A stretch of DNA of 64,000 bases from Desulfobacteraceae bacterium (GTDB taxonomy: Bacteria; Desulfobacterota; Desulfobacteria; Desulfobacterales; Desulfosalsimonadaceae): positions 1 to 64,000 of the forward strand of contig JAABUA010000003.1 of the NCBI GenBank assembly GCA_011389515.1. The letters run 5' to 3'. The notes beneath the pieces were generated by a model, which was not told the origin of the DNA, searched no databases, and saw only the letters and a program-made list of their open reading frames with translations. The position numbers and the translations under genes were made by a program. Numbering within the stretch: position 1 is the stretch's first letter; every line of letters begins with the position of its first letter. Shown piece after piece: positions 18,315 through 24,726 of this stretch.

Positions 18315-18739
18315 ACATTAAAAAAATTTCAGGGAACGAATCTTTTTCCATATCCGATCTTGCCGATGAACTGGACATCAGCACACGGACCATCCGTTTC
18401 TACGAAGAAAAGGGACTGATTTCTCCACGGCGGACAAAGGGGAATCACCGCATTTATAACCGGCGTGACCGGGCCCGCCTCCGGCTTATACTACGCGGCA
18501 AGCGCCTGGGATACTCTTTGGACGAAATCGCCGAAATGATCGGTATGGCGGATTTCGACATGGATGAAGAAAAGCAGCTGATCAAGGCGCTTCAATACGG
18601 AAAGATCAAATTGAAGGAAATAAACAGCCGCATGGAAGAGCTGCAGATTCTGAAGCAGGAACTTCTATCCGTGCAGGAAAAAATAGAAAACCGCCTCGAG
18701 GATCTCAAAAAAAAAATACCACTGGAATCAAACAACTAG
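18311..18739 (+). CDS. MerR-family transcriptional regulator
   Basis: 142 residues. The winged-helix N-terminus has ISTRTIRFYEEKGLISPRR and the wing GNHRIYNRRDRARL, both diagnostic of MerR. A long coiled coil (about 85-140) serves for dimerisation, and there is no cysteine cluster for metals. In this lineage similar regulators often sit beside acyl-CoA metabolism genes; here an enoyl-CoA hydratase-family gene follows after 156 bases, separated by a repeat element. The TAG stop is formed by the first bases of that element (TAGAACCCATCTCA), so the insertion may have set the present C-terminus. Confidence 0.9.
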   Translation: MNIKKISGNESFSISDLADELDISTRTIRFYEEKGLISPRRTKGNHRIYNRRDRARLRLILRGKRLGYSLDEIAEMIGMADFDMDEEKQLIKALQYGKIKLKEINSRMEELQILKQELLSVQEKIENRLEDLKKKIPLESNN

Positions 18740-18889
18740 AACCCATCTCAACAGTAGAACAGGTCACTTGGACACCAAAAGCTTGGTGATTGCCGTATTT
18801 CAAAAGGAAGATGTCGTGTTCTGTGGATTTGAAAAAACCGATTTCGATTGCGATTTCGATTTCGAAAAAACGAAATTCAAACAAGCGGA
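18737..18889 (+). repeat. TCGATT-hexamer element (H element), copy 1
   Basis: Runs from TAGAACCCATCTCA through a GTGATTGCCGTATTTCAAAA core to hexamer tracts CGATTTCGATTGCGATTTCG and ends CAAACAAGCGGA. Related copies: 20711-20916, 29369-29561, 45535-45588, 58083-58206 and 59020-59357. It starts on the stop codon of merR and ends inside the Shine-Dalgarno of the next gene. Confidence 0.85.
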
Positions 18890-18895
18890 GAAATT

Positions 18896-19618
18896 ATGCC
18901 GATGATCCACTGGGAAAAATCCGAATCCGTTGCCGTCATATATATGGATAATGACGAAAACAGGCACAATATTATATTTGCGGACAGGCTGAATGCCGTT
19001 CTCGATGAAGTGGAAGCAGACAAAACGGTCACTGCCGTTGTGCTTGCCTCAAAAAGTACGAAATTCTGGTCTCTGGGGATCGATGTGGACTGGATTGGAA
19101 GCCAGATGCAGCAAGAGTCTTTTGAGGCAATAAAATCCTTCATGTACAAGATGAACGAGGTATTCAAAAGGCTGCTTCTGTACCCCGTGCCGGTCATCGC
19201 CGCTATCAACGGGCATGCTTTCGGGAACGGGGCCATTCTGTCGTGCGCGTGCGATTTTCGCTTCATGAAGGCCGATCGCGGTTATTTCTGTCTGCCGGAA
19301 GTTGATCTCGGCATTCCTTTTCTGCCGGGCATGATAGAAACGATTAAAAAGGCCATTCCCCAATACAAGCTCAATGAACTGAAGCTAACCGGAAAACGAG
19401 CGGGCGCAAAAGAACTCGAAGCTCATCACGTCATTGAAAAAGCAAGCATTAATGCAGAGGCCCTCATGGAGGATGTATTGCTGTTCGCAAAAGGCTTCAA
19501 CAAAAAAAGAGGCATTTTTGCGGAGCACAAAAAGCGTATGTACAAAGCCGCCATCGATGCCATCGACAACGCCGACGCCGAATACATCGAGCCGCTGTTT
19601 CTTTTTGTGACGGATTAA
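18896..19618 (+). CDS. Enoyl-CoA hydratase/isomerase family protein
   Basis: 240 residues from the ATG at 18896 with GGAG 7 bases upstream; in-frame codons further upstream lie in the hexamer repeat and are not real coding sequence. The crotonase fold shows ASKSTKFWSLGIDVDW (first oxyanion strand, SLG instead of the usual SAG), PVPVIAAINGHAFGNGAIL and the PEVDLGIPFLPGM loop. Glu in PEVD could be the single acid/base, as in isomerase-type members; the second hydratase Glu is not obvious. The substrate is unknown. Neighbours are merR upstream and a GTAAAAAGT hairpin element downstream. Confidence 0.88.
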   Translation: MPMIHWEKSESVAVIYMDNDENRHNIIFADRLNAVLDEVEADKTVTAVVLASKSTKFWSLGIDVDWIGSQMQQESFEAIKSFMYKMNEVFKRLLLYPVPVIAAINGHAFGNGAILSCACDFRFMKADRGYFCLPEVDLGIPFLPGMIETIKKAIPQYKLNELKLTGKRAGAKELEAHHVIEKASINAEALMEDVLLFAKGFNKKRGIFAEHKKRMYKAAIDAIDNADAEYIEPLFLFVTD

Positions 19619-19622
19619 AGAA

Positions 19623-19775
19623 TGATGAACTCGTAAAAAGTTTGATTTCAGATGGCGCCGTAAAAAGTTCAAGATCAAGGCTTGCGCAATTTCGAAGAAT
19701 GCAGCGTACTTATCCGTACGTAAAATTCTGAGAAATTGCGCGTAACGCAGATATTGGACTTTTTACGGCGCCATC
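19623..19775 (+). repeat. GTAAAAAGT hairpin element, copy 2
   Basis: Lead TGATGAACTCGTAAAAAG at 19623, then an 18-base end (19651-19668) that is the exact inverse of 19758-19775. The inner arms contain GCGCAATTTC and GAAATTGCGC with an apex around CGTACTTATCCGTACG. It sits 5 bases past the stop codon of the hydratase gene, where it may act as a transcript-end hairpin. Confidence 0.88.
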
Positions 19776-19816
19776 AAAGAATAAAAGGCTCCGGAAACCC
19801 TACAGGACAGGTGCCA

Positions 19817-20671
19817 ATGGACCAATCACCCGGCAGTCTTGAAAACAGCATCGATGTCTCTGTGAAGACCATCACCGATCCTGCGGGCAAAGATGCATCC
19901 GTCATTTTCGAGGCGGATGCAATAGCGATTTCAAAGACTCACCAATGCATGCTCAAAGATGTCTATGCTTTGGCCATGGGGAAAAACATTTGGCCCATGC
20001 GCTATATCCGGAACCGCGGAAGTATCGGCATCAATGAGCAAATCAAGTTGGCCCGAAGCCGGATAGCGGTCATCGGTGCAGGAGGATTGGGCGGATATGC
20101 GATTGAACTTCTTGCAAGAATCGGCATCGGGGGGCTTACCATTGTCGACTGCGGCCGTTTTGACGAATCCAATCTGAATCGGCAGCTTCTATCAAACACC
20201 GCGGCTGTGGGAAACGAAAAAGCGACAATGGCGGCGCAAAGGGTCGCCGGGGTCAACCCGGCAGTGGATGTTACCGCACATGCTGTATCCCTGGCTAAAG
20301 ACAATGCAGAAAGTCTTGTTTATGGATGCGACCTTACCATCGATGCCCTGGACAATATGGAAACACGGCGCATTTTGTATGACGTCTGCCGCAGGCACAA
20401 CATTCCACTTGTCCACGGGGCAATATCCGGTTTCGAAGGCCGGATAATGGGCATATTTCCGGATGATCCGTATATACGGGCGTTATTCGACAGCGACGCG
20501 CAGCCGGGTGCGGAAACGGTCCTGGGGACGCCCGCCATCGTACCCGCTGTCATTGCTTCTCTGCAGGTCATGGAGGCATTGAAAATTCTTTTGAGTCGCG
20601 GCCGTGGTTTCCGGAAAAAAATGCTGTACGCCGATCTCGAAAACGGGCATTTTGACGAATTCACTTTTTAA
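19817..20671 (+). CDS. ThiF/MoeB/HesA-family E1-like adenylyltransferase
   Basis: 284 residues from the ATG at 19817 (AGGACAGG upstream); earlier in-frame codons lie in the repeat. From about residue 80 the E1 fold is clear: VIGAGGLGGYAIELLARIG binds ATP, VDCGRFDESNLNRQLL has the Arg finger region, and LTIDALDNMETRR is the second nucleotide motif. The CxxC pairs that bind zinc in MoeB and ThiF are absent. The N-terminal 75 residues are unassigned. Such proteins activate the C-terminus of a ubiquitin-like sulfur carrier (MoaD/ThiS); no carrier gene is adjacent. Confidence 0.85.
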   Translation: MDQSPGSLENSIDVSVKTITDPAGKDASVIFEADAIAISKTHQCMLKDVYALAMGKNIWPMRYIRNRGSIGINEQIKLARSRIAVIGAGGLGGYAIELLARIGIGGLTIVDCGRFDESNLNRQLLSNTAAVGNEKATMAAQRVAGVNPAVDVTAHAVSLAKDNAESLVYGCDLTIDALDNMETRRILYDVCRRHNIPLVHGAISGFEGRIMGIFPDDPYIRALFDSDAQPGAETVLGTPAIVPAVIASLQVMEALKILLSRGRGFRKKMLYADLENGHFDEFTF

Positions 20672-20710
20672 TCCTGCCCGCTTTCAAAGCTCAAATTTTG
20701 GCCCATCCAC

Positions 20711-20916
20711 TTTGAATTTCGTTTTTTCGAAATCGATATCGATATCGAAATCGGTTTTTTTCAAATCCACAGAACCCGACATCTTCCTTTTGAAATACGG
20801 CAACCACCAAGGTTTTCGTGTCCAGGGGACCTATTTTTTTCTTTTTCTTTTCTTTCGATTGCGATTTCGATTATCCAACGAAAAAATCGGGCCGTAAGAC
20901 AATTTTGAGATGGCTT
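20711..20916 (-). repeat. TCGATT-hexamer element (H element), copy 2, complete form
   Basis: Two blocks of ATCGAA/TCGATT hexamers (20730-20755 and 20855-20875) flank a core with CACAGAACCCGACATCTTCC and GAAATACGGCAACCACC. The right end reads AATTTTGAGATGGC. It fills most of the 303-base gap between the ThiF-like gene and hisF; nothing else is recognised there. Confidence 0.82.
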
Positions 20917-20974
20917 CTCAAGTTTTTGAATTTTTACTGGGGCAGCAGTAACAAAATATATTATACTATTCATA

Positions 20975-21733
20975 TTACATTTGAATATTTATGCCTTTTT
21001 CCTTCAAGTACTTTTTCAACTCTGGAATGGATATGATATTGAAATGAAAAACCGATGCGGCCAGCAGAATATCGGCCCCAGCCTGCGCCGCCTCGTAAAA
21101 GTGCTCCATCGTTCCCGCACCGCCGGATGCAACGATTTCCGCTGAAACGGCACTTTTCAACCGTTTGATCAAATCAAGGTCATAGCCGGTTTTCACACCA
21201 TCGGTGGTTTTGCTCGTGGGAAGTATGGTTTTTACGCCGAAACCGTCCACGGTTTTTGCCCATTCAACAGCGTCCGCTCCCGTGGGCGTCCGCCCGCCAT
21301 CAACGTATACCTCGTAACCGGACGGAAGCGAGGGGTTCACTGCCGCATCAATGGCAACGGTCACGCGATCCTCACCCAGTTCCTTGATCATTTCCGCAAT
21401 CATGGCCGGCTTCCGGAAAGCGGCGCTGCTGGTCGATACCTTATCCGCCCCGGCATCGAGGACCGCCTTTGCGGATGCCGCGTCGCTGATGCCGCCGCCG
21501 ACAGTAAACGGCACCGTGGCCGCCCGGGACACTTGCCGTACAACATCGAGCATGGTGGCACGCCCTTCAACCGTTGCGGTGATATCGAGCAGCGCCAGTT
21601 CATCGGCGCCCGCTTCGCAATAGGCACGGCAGCATTCCACGGGATCTCCGGCATCACGGATATCCACGAACTGTACACCCTTGACGACCCGTCCATTTTG
21701 CATATCAAGGCAAGGCATTATTCTGACTGTCAT
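20975..21733 (-). CDS. hisF: HisF-like imidazole glycerol phosphate synthase cyclase subunit
   Basis: 252 residues from the ATG at 21733 with GGAG upstream. IMPCLDMQNGRVVKGVQF holds the first catalytic Asp and VTVAIDAAVN the second. GGGIS, DKVSTSSAA and the late VASGGAGTMEHF are phosphate-binding loops. The usual LTSMDRDGTKxGYD is here LPTSKTTDGVKTGYD, so two positions of the fourth loop differ while the Thr and last Asp are kept. No hisH or other his gene is adjacent; its partner is a GuaA-type ATP pyrophosphatase gene 87 bases upstream. Histidine synthesis is likely but another cyclase reaction is possible. Confidence 0.85.
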   Translation of the reverse strand: MTVRIMPCLDMQNGRVVKGVQFVDIRDAGDPVECCRAYCEAGADELALLDITATVEGRATMLDVVRQVSRAATVPFTVGGGISDAASAKAVLDAGADKVSTSSAAFRKPAMIAEMIKELGEDRVTVAIDAAVNPSLPSGYEVYVDGGRTPTGADAVEWAKTVDGFGVKTILPTSKTTDGVKTGYDLDLIKRLKSAVSAEIVASGGAGTMEHFYEAAQAGADILLAASVFHFNIISIPELKKYLKEKGINIQM

Positions 21734-21820
21734 CTTTTTTTCTCCATATCGATACGGTTTGTTTGACAGGGGCACGGCGCGCCTTTTTGCCCCTACAGCA
21801 TTCCGGCCGCCGGGCTCCGG

Positions 21821-22786
21821 CTATAGCGCTTCAATGGTCGATGGCGGTTTTGTTGTTATATTGTATGTGACACTGACAACCTCAGGGATTTCACCGGTAA
21901 TACGGTTTGCCATTTTTTCCAGCAGTTCAAAAGGAAGCCGCGTCGGTTTTGCAAGAACCGCGTCCATGCTGTCCCAGCAGCGGATTTCTATCTGATTGCC
22001 ATAACGGCGGGCTCCCTGATATACGCCGGTTACCCTGTCCTCGTGAAGGATGGCAAGATACTGAAAAGCGTCCACACCGGAAAGCTCCTCCTCGACAATG
22101 GCCGTTGCCCGGCGCACCAGTTCGATTCTTTCCGGCAGGGCTTCACCAATAACCCTTGTGACAAGCGCCGGACCCGGAAACGGGGGGCGGTTGTAAACGG
22201 ATTGGGGCATCCCAAGTGCTTTTCCCACGGCACGCACGCCGGTTTTTCTCAACGCAATGAGCGGTTCGATCACCCGGTATCCATATGCAGATTCCGTATC
22301 GATGCCAAGCTGTGACAGGATGTTATGTTGCCGCTTGATACCGGCGACAGTTTCCTCAACGTCCGTATAGATCGTGCCCTGGAGCAAAAACTTCGCCCCG
22401 CTTTGCCTGACCAGACGTCCGAATACGGTTTTATAAAAGGTGTCCGTGATCGCCTGTCTTTTTTTCTCGGGATCGACGACCCCTTTCAGCGCGGAAAAAA
22501 ATTCATTTCTTGCATCAATCCGCTCCACGGGCACACCAAGCCCGGTCATGGTTTCCATGACAGACTCGGGCTCTCCCTGCCGCATCAGGCCGTTGTCAAT
22601 AAAATACGTTTTCAGGCGGGTGCCGATGGCGCGGTGGGCGAGCATCGTGGTCACGGATGAGTCGACGCCTCCGGACAATGCATTTACCGCTATCTCATTT
22701 TCTGTTTCAACAGCCAGTGCCCGGCATTGTTCATCGATGAATTTTTCGACGTCCAGTGCTTCAATGGGTATTTCTTTTATTGTCAT
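21821..22786 (-). CDS. guaA: GMP synthase-type ATP-pyrophosphatase lacking the glutaminase domain
   Basis: 321 residues from the ATG at 22786, which has GGAGG upstream; in-frame sequence further upstream has no ribosome site. It contains the N-type ATP-PPase loop ALSGGVDSSV, the QGTIYTDVEE motif typical of GuaA, NRPPFPGPALVTRVIG, and the C-terminal dimerisation domain ending KPPSTIEAL. The class I glutaminase half of ordinary bacterial GuaA is absent, as in the two-subunit enzymes of archaea (GuaAa plus GuaAb). A separate glutaminase or free ammonia must supply nitrogen. It is probably co-transcribed with hisF. Confidence 0.85.
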   Translation of the reverse strand: MTIKEIPIEALDVEKFIDEQCRALAVETENEIAVNALSGGVDSSVTTMLAHRAIGTRLKTYFIDNGLMRQGEPESVMETMTGLGVPVERIDARNEFFSALKGVVDPEKKRQAITDTFYKTVFGRLVRQSGAKFLLQGTIYTDVEETVAGIKRQHNILSQLGIDTESAYGYRVIEPLIALRKTGVRAVGKALGMPQSVYNRPPFPGPALVTRVIGEALPERIELVRRATAIVEEELSGVDAFQYLAILHEDRVTGVYQGARRYGNQIEIRCWDSMDAVLAKPTRLPFELLEKMANRITGEIPEVVSVTYNITTKPPSTIEAL

Positions 22787-23004
22787 GCATCCTCCGGAAT
22801 GGGTTGTCTTTTGTTTCTTCTTAGAACCTGCTGCCTCCATGCTGCCATGAAAACCGGTTATACTTCTACCGGTTATGTTCATCGGCGTCAAGCGGGAATA
22901 TCCGCCGGCATTCCCGTATTTTTTTGTTTCCTTGTTGAAATTTCAACCCAAAAGAAGTTATTATTCAGTTGGTCAGATAACCTTTTTCCCAGGGATACCC
23001 GCTG

Positions 23005-24627
23005 ATGAAAAGAATGTTCGAGTTCACCGGAGTTTTATTCTTCCGCCGCTTTGTTTTGTGCACCTGGATTCTGCTTGCAACCATTGCTGCCGGATGCCAG
23101 TCAACTCTTCCGCCAAAACCCTACCAGGCGCCTCCTGACGCTGTGGAACAAAGCGGCAGGCCCTACGTGTTTTATTCCGCCGCAAAAATGGCCAACGCCA
23201 TACGCAACGGGGAAATCAGCTCCCGGGAACTGGTCAGGATTCACATCGAGCACATTCATCTGTACAATCCGGATCTCAACGCCATTGTCATCATGGATGA
23301 AAAAGCCGCACTGGAACGAGCCGCACAAGCGGACAGGGCGCTTGCACGGGGTGACCTGTGGGGGCCGTTGCACGGGGTCCCGGTCACCGTAAAGGATCAT
23401 TTCGCGGTGAAAAATACGCGAACCACAAACGCCCACCCGGACATGTCCGAACAGGTAACGCTCTTTGATGCTACGGTTGTTGACCGTCTGAAAGGGGCCG
23501 GCGCCATTATCCTCGGGAAAACGAACCTGCCTTTTCTCGGCATGGATTTGCAGACCCACAACGCCATTTTCGGGAGAACAAGCAATCCATGGGATCTCAC
23601 CCGCACGCCCGGGGGGAGTACCGGCGGAGGTGCGTCCGCGGTTGCGGCAGGACTTTCTCCGCTGGACATCGGCAGCGATATCGGCGGTTCGCTTCGTCTG
23701 CCGGCGCATTTTACCGGAACATACAGCCTGAAGCCCACAGAAAATACGGTTTCAAACTATGGGAGTTTTCCCGGCATATTCAATCCAGATGAAAGAAGCG
23801 TGCGGTATATGGCGTCATTTGGCCCCATTGCAAGATCGATTGAAGATCTGAAACTGGCCTTTGATATCATATCGGGTATAGATGATAAAGACCCCCTGGT
23901 GATACCGCTCCGGCAATATGACAATGAGCCGGAAAAAACGATCGATTCCCTTCGGATTGCATGGTCCAGCAATTTTGGTGGCGTACCCATATCCGAGGAT
24001 ACGCGCGATATAATGAACAGTCTCATCAAAAAACTCTCAGCGTCCGGAGCCGCAGTGGTCAGAATCAATCCGGATCTGAATTTTCCGGACACATGGAAAA
24101 CCTGGGGCGAAATGATCGACGTGCAAATCATGCATAACCAGCCGGAGCATTTCCGGTTTTTCACTTTCCTGTTCGGGTGGTCATACCGGGCCCAAACGCC
24201 CCTGCTTCAAATGGTCTATCCCCTTTCAACACAAAAATACTTCCAGGTCCTCAGCCGCAGGGACCATTTGGCCGCCGGATTCGACCGTTTTATCGAAGAC
24301 TGGGATGTTTTCATATGTCCGGTTGCTTCCGTACCGGCCATTGAACACTATCCACCCGACGCAATCCGGTCGAACCTGCCTATTTATACCCGGCAGATCA
24401 CGGTCAACGGGCATAAGCTGAATTACTACACGGCTCTGTCGGGATACACCGTTCCCTTCAACGTTACCGGGCATCCCGTTGTAACGATACCGGCGGGGTT
24501 TTCCGTGGATGGCTTGCCCATCGGTATCCAGATTGTCGGCAAACGATGGGAGGATGTAGAACTGCTGGAAATCGCAAAAATCATCGATGAAGTGATCGAC
24601 GCCTACCGGGAACCAGCGGGCTATTGA
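23005..24627 (+). CDS. Amidase-signature family protein, predicted lipoprotein
   Basis: 540 residues. A hydrophobic signal ends in TIAAGCQS, a lipobox placing the enzyme on the outer side of a membrane. The amidase-signature core has VTVKDHF (catalytic Lys), GGSTGGGASAVAAGL (cis-Ser, with Thr replacing the second Ser) and GSDIGGSLRLPAHF (nucleophile Ser). The C-terminus VTIPAGFSVDGLPIGIQIVG is also typical. Family members hydrolyse amides such as fatty amides or nitrile-derived amides; most are cytoplasmic, so surface anchoring is notable. AGGGA lies before the start. A short perfect-ended hairpin follows the stop. Confidence 0.9.
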   Translation: MKRMFEFTGVLFFRRFVLCTWILLATIAAGCQSTLPPKPYQAPPDAVEQSGRPYVFYSAAKMANAIRNGEISSRELVRIHIEHIHLYNPDLNAIVIMDEKAALERAAQADRALARGDLWGPLHGVPVTVKDHFAVKNTRTTNAHPDMSEQVTLFDATVVDRLKGAGAIILGKTNLPFLGMDLQTHNAIFGRTSNPWDLTRTPGGSTGGGASAVAAGLSPLDIGSDIGGSLRLPAHFTGTYSLKPTENTVSNYGSFPGIFNPDERSVRYMASFGPIARSIEDLKLAFDIISGIDDKDPLVIPLRQYDNEPEKTIDSLRIAWSSNFGGVPISEDTRDIMNSLIKKLSASGAAVVRINPDLNFPDTWKTWGEMIDVQIMHNQPEHFRFFTFLFGWSYRAQTPLLQMVYPLSTQKYFQVLSRRDHLAAGFDRFIEDWDVFICPVASVPAIEHYPPDAIRSNLPIYTRQITVNGHKLNYYTALSGYTVPFNVTGHPVVTIPAGFSVDGLPIGIQIVGKRWEDVELLEIAKIIDEVIDAYREPAGY

Positions 24628-24628
24628 A

Positions 24629-24670
24629 TACAAGCTATCTAAAAAAAAGATTTTTTTGAGATGGCTTGTA
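24629..24670 (+). repeat. Minimal TACAAGC hairpin, possible terminator
   Basis: TACAAGCTATCT is inversely matched by AGATGGCTTGTA, with A8 and T7 tracts between, giving a 42-base hairpin one base after the amidase stop codon. The same ends bound the 146-base element at 59358-59503. It may serve as terminator for the amidase gene. Confidence 0.7.
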
Positions 24671-24726
24671 GAAGGCTGTGGGCCGGGGCGGACACCAGAT
24701 GTCCAGGGACGGAGGACCGGTCAACC

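Noticed and set aside
18848-18895. Upstream start extending the enoyl-CoA hydratase gene into the repeat
   Set aside because: The extension is translated hexamer repeat, and GGAG is correctly spaced only for the ATG at 18896.
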